Positions 23,166-33,889 are shown, counted from the first letter of the stretch. The stretch is DNA of 64,000 nucleotides from Phytophthora hibernalis (GCA_012656075.1 JAAKBF010000368.1:118001-182000), one strand, 5' to 3'. The notes: generated by a model not told the origin, from the letters alone. Numbers and translations: made by a program.

Positions 23166-23432
23166 CTTGAAGATGAAGTGGAGCGTGCTGCCAAGGACGT
23201 GGTTCAGTTAGTGATTGGGCAACGCGTGGAAGCAGCTGAGCTTGGCATTGCTCAGCTCACGGATGAAGACGTGAAGCGCGACCAGGCGAAGTCCGTGATG
23301 GTACAGACGCTGGTGCAGAACGGCGCGTATCGACGCCAGAAGGTGTTTACGGACGCCAACGTCGTGCAAGTGGAGGTAGACGGACGTGATAAAGCCGAAC
23401 TGGGCATTGCCCTTGAAGGAGGCACACGATAG
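23166..23432 (+). CDS. Unrecognised ORF, charged
   Basis: An open frame of about 85 codons reading RAAKDVVQLVIGQRVEAAEL, QLTDEDVKRDQAKSVMVQTL and YRRQKVFTDANVV. Regular alternation of charged and hydrophobic residues looks like real, mostly helical protein. I do not recognise the family and cannot place its start. It may be a fragment of a transposon-borne gene, since a dead Harbinger lies on the other side. Confidence 0.3.
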   Translation, partial: LEDEVERAAKDVVQLVIGQRVEAAELGIAQLTDEDVKRDQAKSVMVQTLVQNGAYRRQKVFTDANVVQVEVDGRDKAELGIALEGGTR

Positions 23433-23540
23433 CATTTGGGCGAGTCACCTGAGAAGCCCGCAGACGTACGAGAGGCTGCGGCACCTGTACAGATGAATGC
23501 GGGATGCTGTACATGACTGGTTGTCTGCTTGCTAAGATTA

Positions 23541-24677
23541 CGGCTCGAGGAAAGCCAGGCCAAAGATGGTGGTGCCGCCGGTGCGGAGTGTGAAGACTGG
23601 GAACGCGTCGCACAGGTATGGCATACCAAGGTGCCCTCCAACTCTAGATGGGGGTGGTGAAGCTCATACTCTCTTTCATCCAAAACCACTATCTGAGATG
23701 CTTGCGCGCATGATGTACTGGAATCAACTGGATGGAATTCCCTGGACGAAGTATGTCCCTGAATTGTACTTCCTGCGTGATGATAATTACCTCGAAGACT
23801 ATGAAACCGAAAACCGGCAGCCAGAGTACTGGCCTGCCATTCGTGATGCGACCATCGATGATGCTCACGTCATCTTGGGGGAGTTCGGGAACGAGGATGA
23901 CGATGATGCCCAGGATGAGACTTGGGATCCAAATGCAGAGGTCATTGACGTTACGCTTCGGTCTAGTTCCTCGCCCAAGCGTAAACGCGAGGCCGCGGAA
24001 GACGACAATGATACACTTAGTGACACTGCTCCATCATCCAAGAAAACTCGCCCCAGTTGTCTGCGCAAGCAGTCGACTCTCGCTCTCAAAATATATGAGT
24101 CATTCACCACCAGCGAGCTGGCAATTATCGAAAATCCTGGTCCGGGTGTCATATCTTGGCGGCACTTCGGATTTCTGACTACTTTCGCACCAGCGACAAC
24201 TCACGCAGTTGATAAGTCATGCGGGTTCCCAGATTACGTTCCCAACAGGAACGGTGGTATGAAGTACCTTCGTCCTCGCTGGAGTGCAGACAAATAGTGG
24301 CTACCAAACCTTGGAAGCACATGTATCGCAATCGCGTCAAGAACCTGCTTTTCCATCGTCGCTCCGATCTTACGACCAGAGGCAAAGCACGTTTGGATGT
24401 CTATGCTGATTTCATGTACGAGAAAGACAAGGCATTCTGGATGATGGGTCACTGGGTTACGTTCGACCTAGACTCCGGCAAGTATGCTGTGAAGGAGGAC
24501 AAGGAGCACAAGAGACTGCACGACTCAGTCAACCGGATGGCCATCACCAAGATGGATAAGATGGTGGCGGCAGGTGTGGCTCGTTCCATTGTCAATGAAC
24601 CTTGGCGTGTGGACCTATCCGTCCAAGACTCGTGCCTGGATTCTGATAAACAAGTCCTCCGAGAACGCCAAAGGTGA
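23541..24677 (+). pseudogene. Unrecognised protein gene, frameshifted
   Basis: A first part near 23,541-23,630 reads KPGQRWWCRRCGVCEDWERV, a CxxC-x2-C cluster that may bind metal. The main frame (23,566-24,297) has PLSEMLARMMYWNQLDGIPW, an acidic block (GNEDDDDAQDETWD) and a KRKRE-type basic nuclear-localisation-like stretch. After a stop at 24,297, another frame continues with RVKNLLFHRRSDLTTRGKAR, DKAFWMMGHWVTFDLDSGKY and KRLHDSVNRMAITKMDK to 24,677. I do not know the family. The layout (cysteines, acidic tract, then a folded domain) suits a transposon-encoded or nuclear protein. Confidence 0.4.
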
Positions 24678-25325
24678 ATCATTCACTCTGGTTGAGCAGC
24701 TTGAGATCCTCGATAAGCGTTAGCCAGCCCGCACCCAGTGGAGCACCTGCAGTTCGGATGAAGAGCATATTGCACACTAACCAGCTGCCATTCGTACCAC
24801 ACTCTTACCCGCCGCGACTCGCCAAGATAATCCTGTCTCATACTGGGTTCAGTAATCCACTCTGCAGGTCGATATTACATTCATTTAGTCACTCAATACG
24901 AAAATTCATTTCATGTCTTTGTGTCTTCATTTTGTAATCCCCATACGGGCTATATCACCACCAAAATGTGTCACTTTGTCAGCACCCAATAATTTGTCAC
25001 TTTGTCAGAGATATTGACTCCGAAATATTTCTGCGCCAGTATATCACTTCGTTTTCCGTTCAAATTCGTCATTTTCACTCGTCATCCATCTGGTTCAGCC
25101 TGGTTTCCTCCTAATCAGTAGGGTGATCATCACCAGCCTGCATAGCTTGAAAACACACTCGGTCTCTCGCCCCTTGACTGAACATATACAAGAGTGGTCC
25201 ACAACTTTGTCGAGAAACAGGAATCCACTCTGGATCGTTATACCCCTTCCGCTTGATCAAGTACTCACGTGCACGTCGTGCAGTACGTATGCGCTTGACC
25301 TATCGCAGATCGAGTATCTCTTCCA
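24678..25325. other. Non-coding, beside the end of Gypsy C
   Basis: Contains a short direct repeat tttgtcactttgtcag (about 24,970-25,010). The 3' LTR of Gypsy C should lie here, but I see no convincing match to its 5' LTR at 33,890-34,440 apart from weak similarity near 25,105-25,130. It may be truncated or strongly diverged. Confidence 0.4.
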
Positions 25326-26685
25326 CTATTCGTCATTCTGTTCGTCTGCCTCCCAACTATCTTCAGACAGTAATGCGGCGTCAACGTCATCATCTTCGTT
25401 CAACGTGACTTCTTCAATATGACGTTTGGGGTAAATAGCACGCGCCTTCAGACGGCCGACGTGTACCCACGGATAAACGCGGTATCCAGAAGCTTTCACC
25501 TTCAACTTCATCCGGAAATTGTCGTGTACTTCATCAATTATGAGTGGTCCGTGCCACAAATCCGCCAACTTGCGACTTAACCCAGCCTGGCTTTCGGTAT
25601 GTATAACCACAGTGAATCGCCCTTCTCAAAACCTGCATTGAATCGTTCGGACAACTCTTTCCATTTTCGGTTTTGTTCGTCGGAACGAGCTCGTTTGGCT
25701 TTCTTCTGAAGTGCTTCGGCACAGGCCTGATCATAACCATAGTCTCGCTGAAACTTTCGTTGCCACCCATATGCTGTACGTTCCTTTACACTGGATGGCT
25801 TCGGTCTCAGTGATGCTGGGACCGTGCCTTCGGCATACCAGTCGTGTATGAGATAGAACGGGGTATCCAACCGAGTCGCATCGAATGACGTATTCAGGGC
25901 GAACATTAATCGTTCAGTGTGTACATCCCAGTCGAACTGATCAGCTTCTGCTACGTAAGCTCGTACCCTCCGCATGAGAGTCTGGACCGATGGTTCCTGT
26001 TGTTAGTTCGCCTGAGGGCGATATGCCAGTGTCGCTCTATGTATACTACCGAGGAGTTCTCTGAACCGCGTGAACACTTCACTCATGAAACGAGAATCTT
26101 GATCGTGTCGAATCATTCAGGACGCGTCGAGCCTTCCGAATACACATTCCTCATATCCTTCTGCTACATCTTGTGCAGTAGCAGATGACATCGGCTTGCA
26201 CATGACAAAACCCGAAAACGTGTCCTGAAAAAGGAGGAAGAACGTATTCCCTCTTGCTGACGGTGGCATGTGCGTTTCGAAATCCAACGAGACCAACTCA
26301 AAGGGACGCCTAGGTTCGATATTTCCTGGTGATGGTCCAGAATTCGGTGGTCGCGCCTTTCCACTGGCACAGTCTATACACTCTTTCACAAAGTGTTTCA
26401 CATCTGAGTACATACCCGGCCAGTAGAACTCTGCTCTCAGTTTTTCAACGTTTTGCTTATACCTTGGTGCCCACCATGGTAATCATCATGCGCATAGTGT
26501 AGCATGTCTCCATGAAGGGCTTGAGGGACCACTAAACGAGGTTCACCAACTGCGGCTCGAGGTCGGTCTCGAGTGAATCGTGCGAGTCTGTACAGTAGAC
26601 CTCTGACATCCAGCACGAACAAATCGGGTATCTTCGCGACTCGATGCAGTTGATGTGGCGGGAACCGGTCTACTTCATTCCTCAA
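25326..26685 (-). pseudogene. Gypsy C integrase
   Basis: Minus-strand order: the zinc finger HGDMLHYAHDDYHGGHQG with ECIDCASGK (HHCC, 26,360-26,540); the first catalytic Asp in FELVSLDFETHMP; the second in MIRHDQDSRFM near 26,090-26,110; and AYRPQAN, a TAA stop, then QQEPSVQTL with the Glu. Further on are DWDVHTERLMFALNTSFDAT, DTPFYLIHDWY and the C-terminal barrel LADLWHGPLIIDEVHDNFRM and YPWVHVGRLKARA, ending in an acidic tail at 25,326. All catalytic and zinc residues remain. One stop and about three frameshifts inactivate it. Confidence 0.82.
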
Positions 26686-27345
26686 GAAGGCTTTGATCTC
26701 TGACAGATTCTCGTCTTGATCTTGATGAACCTGGATGCGACACCATCTTTCAGCTTATTACTCACTGGGTCCAGCGGCTCACCCGTAGTCTCTGCATCCG
26801 GAACGTCTCCGTTCAGAGTGCGAGATCGAGTCACCACGGCAAATACTCTGGCACTGTTAGTCAAAGGAGCTGACTCATAACCAGGAAGTGTTCCCTCCGC
26901 TGTATTCTCGTCAAATTCCGCATGTTCACTCGGTCAGTCGGGTTGGTCGTGACAGGTTTCATGAGTTTCTGAGGGATTTTTGTCACCGCGCAAAGATGCG
27001 CACGCTCATCTTCATCCTGCATGACCCAGGATTCACCTAACAATAACGTCTTTGAAGTAATGTAATCCGCGTCCTGGGCGTATTCACGCAACGCGTGAAC
27101 CAGTCCTAATGGCTGGACCTTCTGCTCAATAATTTTACATTCAGCGAGTCTTCTCTGTAAGTTAGGCTGGTTGCAATTGATCTTGCTGAATGACAATGCG
27201 CGAGTCTCCTATTCCTCGATATCATATTCCAAGGCCAAGGTCATGCCCTTCAACAATCTGTTGTACTCTGTGTCATTCACAGTGACATCTTCCAACGCGT
27301 AACCTCTGGCATCGATTATGCTCCATCCAGAAAGTTTTCACAAGA
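26686..27345 (-). pseudogene. Gypsy C second RNase H-like domain
   Basis: On the minus strand from 27,345: KLSGWSIIDARGYALEDVTV, then NDTEYNGLLKGMTLALEYDI, then after a stop near 27,205 FSKINCNQPNLQRRLAECKI and LGLVHALREYAQDADYITSK to 26,861. The NDTEYNGLLKG box is the Glu-containing helix of an archaeal/plant-type RNase H. It is separate from the RNase H joined to the reverse transcriptase at 28,137-28,481. The segment with its first catalytic Asp is interrupted by foreign + strand sequence. The additional domain (aRNH) has been described in oomycete Gypsy elements. Confidence 0.6.
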
Positions 27346-27814
27346 TGCATCCACAACTCCCACGCCGTATAAATTTCCGGACAGGGTGTCACCATCAGAC
27401 ACTACAAGTCGAATGACCCTTTGCTGTGTCCAGTGGCAGCCGCCCAGGACTGCCTGCGGGTGCGTACAATGTGGCGAGCGGAGAAAGTGCCCTGGGACGA
27501 TATCTCACGTCCATCTCGCGTCGAGACACAATCAAGAAGAGCATGGTTGCCAGCATCATCAAGGCAGCAGCAACAAGCATGGGACTGTCTCCGAAAGACT
27601 ATTCTTCTCACCCGCTTCGAATTGGAGGAGCGTGCGCACTGCTGGCAGCCGGCAAAGTGACCTAGTCATTCGACTGATGGACAGGTGGTCGAGCTGGTGC
27701 TTCACAGTGTACACCATACTACGACCAGGCATGATTCGAGATGCGGCTAGCAGCAAGATCAAGGCCTCGACCTGGGAATGCCATAAGTCAGTCTACTTCC
27801 CCCATTTACAGTGA
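27346..27814 (+). pseudogene. Tyrosine recombinase C-terminal fragment inside Gypsy C
   Basis: Three + frames together read VTIRHYKSNDPLLCPVAAAQ and DCLRVRTMW, then YLTSISRRDTIKKSMVASII and YSSHPLRIGGACALLAAG, then SDLVIRLMDRWSSWCFTVYT. The H-x-x-R box (SHPLR) and the nucleophile Tyr (TVYT) of a phage-integrase fold are present. The N-terminal half with the first Arg is absent. It is antisense to Gypsy C and sits between its two RNase H modules, so it is probably an insertion from a DIRS- or Crypton-type element. Two frameshifts. Confidence 0.65.
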
Positions 27815-28481
27815 TGAACCGAAGGAGGAAAGTGGTCGGTTAAATATGAGTGGAACACGCGTCGGAACCGTCGGTTTCCGACCCGAGACAGAACGGAGAA
27901 TCCAGTCCATTGCGTATAGCATTTCCATACTAACTATCGGTGACAGTTTGATCTCTCCTATGGCTGGTATCAGTGACTCCGCGATTTCATCTAGACGTTT
28001 TCGTGGAGTGATACCTGCGTCAAGTATAGCTGGTAAGCCATCCTCACCACGCTGTATCCGGCGAATGTCTAGGCCCCAGTGAGATAGTGAAACGCCCATG
28101 GCACACACCTTCGTCTGCTGACTTCGACGTGATCACCTATTTCAGAGAGGTATATCGAGTATACTCAATGAGTGGACATCCTTCGATCAGAGTCCTGAAC
28201 ACGTTCAATACCCGCATTAATGCGATCACTTCCTTCTCAGCTGCGTGATACCGAATCTCAGATGCATTCAGTACACGTGTATAACGTACTGGCAGAATAA
28301 CTCGATCGTGTACTTGACTTAAGACCACACAGGCGGCCCACTGGTTGGTGTGGGGAATAACCACGAACAGTTTTGATCGATTTTGATGACGCAACAACGG
28401 GGTGGACGCAATCTTCCGTTTCAGAATTTGACCTGACCGGATCCGTTCATCGGTAAACTCATACAGAACTGCCGCTACCAC
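27806..28481 (-). pseudogene. Gypsy C RNase H and connection
   Basis: The minus frame at 28,137-28,481 reads KLFVVIPHTNQWAACVVLSQ, RVILPVRYTRVLNASEIRYH and AAEKEVIALMRVLNVFRTLI, the standard RNase H following a Gypsy reverse transcriptase. Continuing at 27,806-28,108 is LSHWGLDIRRIQRGEDGLPA and ITPRKRLDEIAESLIP, the linker seen in oomycete Gypsy pol. A frameshift lies near 28,120. Confidence 0.75.
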
Positions 28482-29090
28482 CGGAAAAACTTGGAGGAAC
28501 TTGTGGTAGTAATTCAGACTTCTCAGGAAAGACTAAACTCCTTTCAGAGTTTTTGGAAACGGCAAGTGTTGAACACCTTGTGCAATCTTTGGGATCGCGC
28601 GGATGTCTTCAGCACTAATTTAATGAGACAGGTACGGATTGACCGCTTTCCAAACTCACTCTTAGGCGGTCTGACGTGATATTCCAGTGTAGCAACCGGA
28701 ACAGTAGAGAATTCAGATCTTCACACAGTACCTCCCAATTGGGTACTCCGTGCGCAATGTCATCAATGTAAGGCACTTCTACATTGGGTGGCTCCTGGTC
28801 GTACAAGGATTGCTCATGTCGTTCAATCCTTAGTCAAGCTTGCTTCGAGAGTTCATCCTCAAATCGAAGAGTCTGCCACTCACGATATGCCCGTGAGCCA
28901 GGACTAGCGAATCGTCTACTCATTGGAAATGATCCATACTGAGTGATCTTGGCAAACTCCAAACGGGTGTCAATCCAGATGCATTAAGCCGAGATGTTCA
29001 CCACTTGGACAGCGATCGTCTGAGACTTCTTGCTATACAGGATTTGCGTTATCCCGCGATCACGTCGTCCGGTCCACACTACGTCTCGCT
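28482..29090 (-). pseudogene. Gypsy C reverse transcriptase, internally deleted
   Basis: The palm motif PYIDDIAHGVPNWEVLCEDL with an intact YIDD (28,759-28,770) is followed by LNSLLFRLLHWNI. Directly before it in the same frame stands SLYDQEPPNVEVP, which belongs to the linker well upstream of the reverse transcriptase. A deletion therefore fuses pre-RT sequence to the YIDD region and removes the fingers and the first catalytic Asp. Further up, EFAKITQYGSFPM and SPGSRAYREWQTLRFED (28,860-28,960) are parts of that linker. Confidence 0.7.
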
Positions 29091-29510
29091 GTGGGTTGCT
29101 TTGGCCATACCGAATGCGTACTATTGCTTGCTCTCCGGACCTCAGATACAGAGTTTTTCGACCTGACGGAGATATTTAAAACATCGGTTCTCGGACATCA
29201 TTTACTGCACCATGCACCGTGGCAACTTGATGCGTATCTTTCTCTGGTTAATGATCCACGCACCATCCATATCGTTCTCCTGGCTGTAATCGATACTCGA
29301 CTACCTCCTTTGAGTTCACAAAGTCTGGATGAGGTGGTTCAGGATATTCCCACGTAAGTAAAACATCTTTATCTTGAATCATAGCTGTCGTGCATTGTTG
29401 GTTATCACGGTTCTTGGTCCTCAGCTCTGAACCGATATACACTAACGCACACATTACTGGGTTTTTCTTCTTCTGCCCGATGCGTACTGGACCCCCATCA
29501 AGCAGGCTTG
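29091..29510 (-). pseudogene. Gypsy C region before protease
   Basis: The minus frame reads KKNPVMCALVYIGSELRTKN, then TAMIQDKDVLLTWEYPEPPH and EVVEYRLQPGERYGW. It lies between the nucleocapsid and pol, where the protease should be. I could not read a clear D-T-G or D-S-G in 29,091-29,250, so the protease is diverged or deleted. The + strand frame over 29,091-29,357 is a shadow. Confidence 0.5.
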
Positions 29511-30044
29511 TTAGTTTAACGACCCTTCCCCAGAATGTGCCGTGGGACCGATGAGCTCATCCAGAATGATTGGCGGCAAATCCTTCATTGTGCACTTACG
29601 GGCGAGTTTCTTCATCGCTTCATATGCCTTCCAGTCTTCACATCGTCCATCGTGGAATTGTTCACACTTCTTACACGGCCGAGTCTTGCATGAGCGTACT
29701 GGGTGACCACGCCTGATACAGCGTTCACACAGTACGTCTTGCCAGCAATTCTCTGGTCGGTGACCAAACTCGCCGCATCCTTCACAAAACTCGTTTGGAT
29801 CTGGGTTTTCGTGGTGAGGCATCGAGATTCCCGGACTCGGATTCGGCTTGGGCCGGACTGGATGCTGATTGGGGAGTGGCGGACGCCAATCAGTGTTCTC
29901 AATCACCCGGTACACTGAGCTATCTAGATCTTCAGCAGTCCATGTCGGAGGCAACACTCGAGGTTCATGTACAACGTAAGTCTGAGGTACAACTGGTTGA
30001 GCCGGTGCCGGCATCACTTCAGGTTCTTGGTCCACGAAGTGCAC
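29511..30044 (-). pseudogene. Gypsy C nucleocapsid with tandem CCHC knuckles
   Basis: About 177 open codons on the minus strand. A Pro-rich N-terminal part (PAPAQPVVPQTYVVHEP) is followed by two perfect knuckles, CEGCGEFGHRPENC and CERCIRRGHPVRSC, then a third cluster CKKCEQFHDGRC that lacks the GH pattern. They bind RNA during particle assembly. All ligands in the first two knuckles are intact, unlike those of Gypsy A and B. Confidence 0.8.
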
Positions 30045-30914
30045 TTGTTTCTCTTCGTGTTCTGGTTCAGTATGACTCTGGGTAATGTAAGCTCGTCCAG
30101 ATGACTTAGGCTTGTTAAGGCCCCCTGTTAGAGGTTATCCGCCCTGTGATCCCGCTGAACCGACGACAACTCTGAATCTTCATCCTGTCACTCCCTCATG
30201 GTCACGAAGCACGGTCCCCAAATCGTCAATGATGTGAAACAATTGACTCTTCAGGCTGGTCTTGACACTCGAATTGAGGAATTTCCGCACAAAACGCTTG
30301 ATGGATCGTCCACGGCTCTTAGATGATCGGTTGAAGCTCACTGCTTCTTTAGTCGCTGCTGCATTCAGTCGATAAAACAACTCTAGAGGCGTATCCGTCT
30401 TTTTCTGCTAGATTGTGTAATATCGTTCTGAATTGGACACTGTCGACTTGCAATATTTCGCCGTGAACTCCTTGGAGAGCTTCGCCCAGTCTCGACTCAC
30501 ACGTTTAGGCAATGGTGAGCGCCGGATTCGTGAAGCAGGTGACAACTTCAGTCTCAGCTCGTACGCTTTTATCCGGTCGGTCCATCCGCCCTAATTCCCA
30601 TTGCCAGAAACCGCTCCCACCAACGCATTTTTTCTGGAAACTGCGCTTTCTCGTCAAAGTCTTCCAGTGTACTTAAACTCACGTACTGGTGGATCGTCAT
30701 TGGCGAACCGCCACCATCCATGGTCGTAGTCATCATCGCATTCGTAGGGGCATCATCCAGAGAGATGTCCGAATCATCGAAACTGGAATCACTTTCATCC
30801 GAATCTGGATCAGATTCCGAAGGGTCGCCACTTTTATGTGCCGGCTTCTGAAGCTGTCTCTTTTTCGACGGCGTCTTCTTGTCTTCTTTGGATCTGTGCC
30901 GTTCTTCGAAAAGG
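30045..30914 (-). pseudogene. Gypsy C capsid
   Basis: Minus-strand TPLELFYRLNAAATKEAVSF-like sequence with RSIKRFVRKFLNSS and SLKSQLFHIIDDLGTVLRDH at 30,180-30,420, preceded by DWAKLSKEFTAKYCKS-type sequence near 30,440-30,490. This fits a gag capsid. A stop at about 30,408 and frameshifts separate it from the N-terminal gag and from the nucleocapsid. The stretch 30,689-30,952 also has a + strand frame, but its residue pattern looks like a shadow. Confidence 0.6.
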
Positions 30915-32239
30915 TCACCTTGGATGGAATGGACTTGGCTGTTCTGGATTGAGATTCTGGTTTAACCTTAGTCGACGAGGGCTAGCCTTGGCGCCTTCTT
31001 TGGTCATACCCCAGTTTCCATTCGAGAGTACGACTTCCAACTGATCTGCGGGGAGACCATCGGCGTTGACTGCCTTGGCTTCTTCGCGCGGTATGCTGGC
31101 GTTGTTCTTCAGCGCTCTGAGTGGTACCGGATACAGAGTAGTCTGCATCGATTCAGGTTTGACTTGAACGACTTGATCAGGCTTGGGCGCCATATCAGCA
31201 GCTTGTGCCGATAGGCGAGCTGCGCGCATCTCACGCAATTGCGCGGTTTTGAACTGTTGAATATTCCGTGCGGCTTTACGTTCACGACTGCGTTCCATTT
31301 TCAAGTAGCTGGAGTTTTTCTTGAAGATAATGGAGTTGAACGCCCAGATCTAATCCAGTTTGACCAGACACTTTTGCCCGACTCGCTTCATCGACTGCTC
31401 GCTGCTGTTCCCATCTGAATTCTTCTTCCAATCGTCGACGCTCAATCAGAGCGGCTTCCACGCGAGTTGCTTCAAGGGATTCGGATATTAGTCGCTGTTG
31501 CTCCGCATGTGCCTGATCAGGGTCTACTTGTTCCGATTCCGTTGGCACTGGGTGACTTTCAGCTTTCACATCTGGGCGCACACTCTGGGAGACGTTCTGC
31601 GACGTGATCATCTGGATGACATTAAATGCCGTCTGGAGTCCTTCGCCTAGTCGAGCATCCGAAACATCTTGTTTCAGTTCCATTCTTGCCAGAGATTCTT
31701 GCATTGCATTCAACGCGACTTGAGACGCCACTGATATCGATGATCGACCGGAATAACTTGACCGTCCACAGTGACTGGGGCGGCGCGACGCGTGTCTTGA
31801 CATCGACGACTTCATCGACGTGTTGTCACGGTGTTCAGAAGAGTTGTGAAGAGTTCTCTCAGGATCAGTCGATCGTATTTCGCTAACCGGTAGATTTGAA
31901 TTGGTACATCTCGATGCAGAACATCGTCTGGACGAAGTCCTGGAGTGACGTTCACTACGACTCGTGGTGTGGTCAGATTCTGCCATGACGACATCATGAC
32001 TCACCGACACTGGTTCTAACGGCAAAGGAGTTCGAGTGATTTGTACTCCAAAACCTCCACCAGATGGAACAATTCCAGCCTGAGCAGTCATCACCAAAGA
32101 TCCATATCCGAACGATGGCATCATATGCCATCAGGCGATGACTCATAATATGAGTCATCGCCGCTTGACTTTCAGACCATAGAGATGAAGCCACGGAGCT
32201 TCCTCTGGATGACCTTGAATCTTGTGCTACACTCGACAT
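30915..32239 (-). pseudogene. Gypsy C gag central region, coiled coil
   Basis: 280 open codons at 31,282-32,124. A Ser/Arg-rich stretch (SSMSRHASRRPSHCGRSSYS) leads to a helical part ALNAMQESLARMELKQDVSD and a long charged helix QQRLISESLEATRVEAALIE, RRRLEEEFRWEQQRAVDEAS. It ends in LGVQLHYLQEKLQLLENG, which has heptad spacing. The next frame (30,915-31,304) is rich in Lys, Arg and Gln. Coiled coils in gag usually drive assembly. The frame change near 31,290 is probably a single indel. Confidence 0.6.
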
Positions 32240-33782
32240 GAACTCATCCGAGCCGCCGGACGTCCCGAAAATCTTGAGACAGAGTCCGAGGCTCGAGACG
32301 ATATTCCTTGGTTCGTAGAGGCGTGTTTGCTCGGTGCAACTGCGCTGCGGACCTCCTCTTTCGAATGATACGAAGGCAATGAATTCAGCGACGGCGTTGA
32401 CGGTGGTCGAGGAGGTACTTGTTGCGGACGCTTTGGACGAGGGTCACTGTCTGACGACCCTCTTGGACTTCTCGCGCGTCGGAAACCAGATACTCTCAAT
32501 CGTAAAACAAATTCGCGACCCAGTAAGTCAGCTTCATTGTCCGTCATTAGTACGTCTCGATCCGCATCCTCAGTGTGATACTCCAAATTGGTAACGTCTG
32601 CTGACCTGACGAGCTCTCAGCCGACGCTTGATCCGGAAGTACAGTTTGAGCTGCTACCACAATTCGACAGGGCACACCGGCAGCCGCTCCACGTCACTAA
32701 ATAAGTTCCAGGGCTAGAAAATGCTGAATATCTTCCTCGATTGAACGCAAAAACTGGGAGTGGGACCACGGAGGGATCAGGTTTCGGAAACGAAATCCGC
32801 ACTCTAACAGCAATGTCTCCGTCAGAGCAACACATTCAGGCGGACTCAGCATACTGGGTGGAATCACAATAGCAGTTAGATCTTGATCAATACTCAGATC
32901 AGATCGCACTAAGTGAAGCTCGCTAATCCCTTCCGAACTGGATGAATTCACCCTGTCGTATAAAAACGTGGACGTCGCTAGCATCGTCATCCACCATTGT
33001 TATAAATCGGGAGTCGGTGTCGACCACGCATACTCGACTTTGAGAGGGAGAACCTTATCCTAGCGGACTTGTGCCCAGCCCTTCACTTGGTTCGCCATGT
33101 AGGCTTTAGCTTGCGCCTCACTCATCTGAGTCTCAGCGACATTAGGTTCAATGACGAGACTCCGCGATCAGCAATTCCAGGTTCCTGGGCATGAACGCAC
33201 TTGAAGGCGGTTCCGACTTAAAATGGGGAGGGGCTTCCGGCTCCAACTTCGGATGAACCCCACAGTTTGCATCGGAATCGAACTCGGCGCTGCAGCAGGA
33301 ACTCTTCTGCGTCATCGAGTACGACTTCTTCCTGAACGGTCATCAATGGAGCTTCACGTTTCATCTTCGGTGCTACATCCACAATCTCCACTTCTTCATT
33401 CGGCTGACGAGTGTCAAATACTCGATCCCCATCCGGGACCTCAATCTTCACGGCGCATCCCACTGACGTATGTACGGTTTCATCTAGAATGGACTTCCCA
33501 TCATCCGGTCCCATCACAGGTTCCGGGTCAGGAGAGCTTGGTGCGCATCCTGGGCAACATCCTCCCGAGTGGGCTCATCTTGAACTGTCGACGACCCCTT
33601 CACTTCCTTTGCTTCTTGGGCTGCCTTCCGCTTCGCTGTATTTGCCTTCGGATCATCAAGGCGGACTTCATCCAGCGACTTCTGCGCTCAGGAGGCAACC
33701 CCTGCGCTCGACGCGACTGTCGCGACACATCCCCGCGTCCGCCACCGCCCCTTCCTTCTCGTTCTTCTCCTCTCCCAGTCAT
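32227..33782 (-). pseudogene. Gypsy C gag N-terminal region
   Basis: Minus-strand order: a probable start at 33,782 (MTGRGEEREGRGGGGRGDVS), very Gly- and Arg-rich; an acidic-basic segment at 33,218-33,517; PPSMLSPPECVALTETLLLE, FRNLIPPWSHSQFLRSIEED (32,697-32,990); and a Ser/Pro/Arg-rich part at 32,227-32,586. With the pieces downstream this implies a gag of well over 1,000 codons before breakage. The Met at 33,782 is chosen because it lies about 85 bp inside the primer site and no earlier Met shares the frame. Confidence 0.5.
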
Positions 33783-33866
33783 ACTTACTGCGTTTAATGA
33801 GGTTAGTAGTAACTCAGCCTACGACCAATTAATATAAAAACAACTCGCGGTTCCAATCCCTGGTAC

Positions 33867-33887
33867 CGAATCCGGGCACGCGCACCA
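33867..33887 (-). promoter_or_regulatory. tRNA primer-binding site of Gypsy C
   Basis: On the + strand these 21 bases read like a tRNA 3' end, cgaatccgggcacgcgcacca: T-loop end, T-stem 3' side, acceptor 3' side, then ACCA. On the element's own (minus) strand it is the 18-nt-plus complement starting TGG. It lies 2 nt inside the LTR end. The acceptor sequence would pair with a tRNA starting GCGCGTG, possibly an arginine tRNA. Confidence 0.7.
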
Positions 33888-33889
33888 GC

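Noticed and set aside
33841..33887. tRNA gene or tRNA fragment
   Set aside because: The T-arm upstream does not pair properly and no anticodon or D arm precedes it. It reads better as the primer-binding site of the minus-strand Gypsy C.
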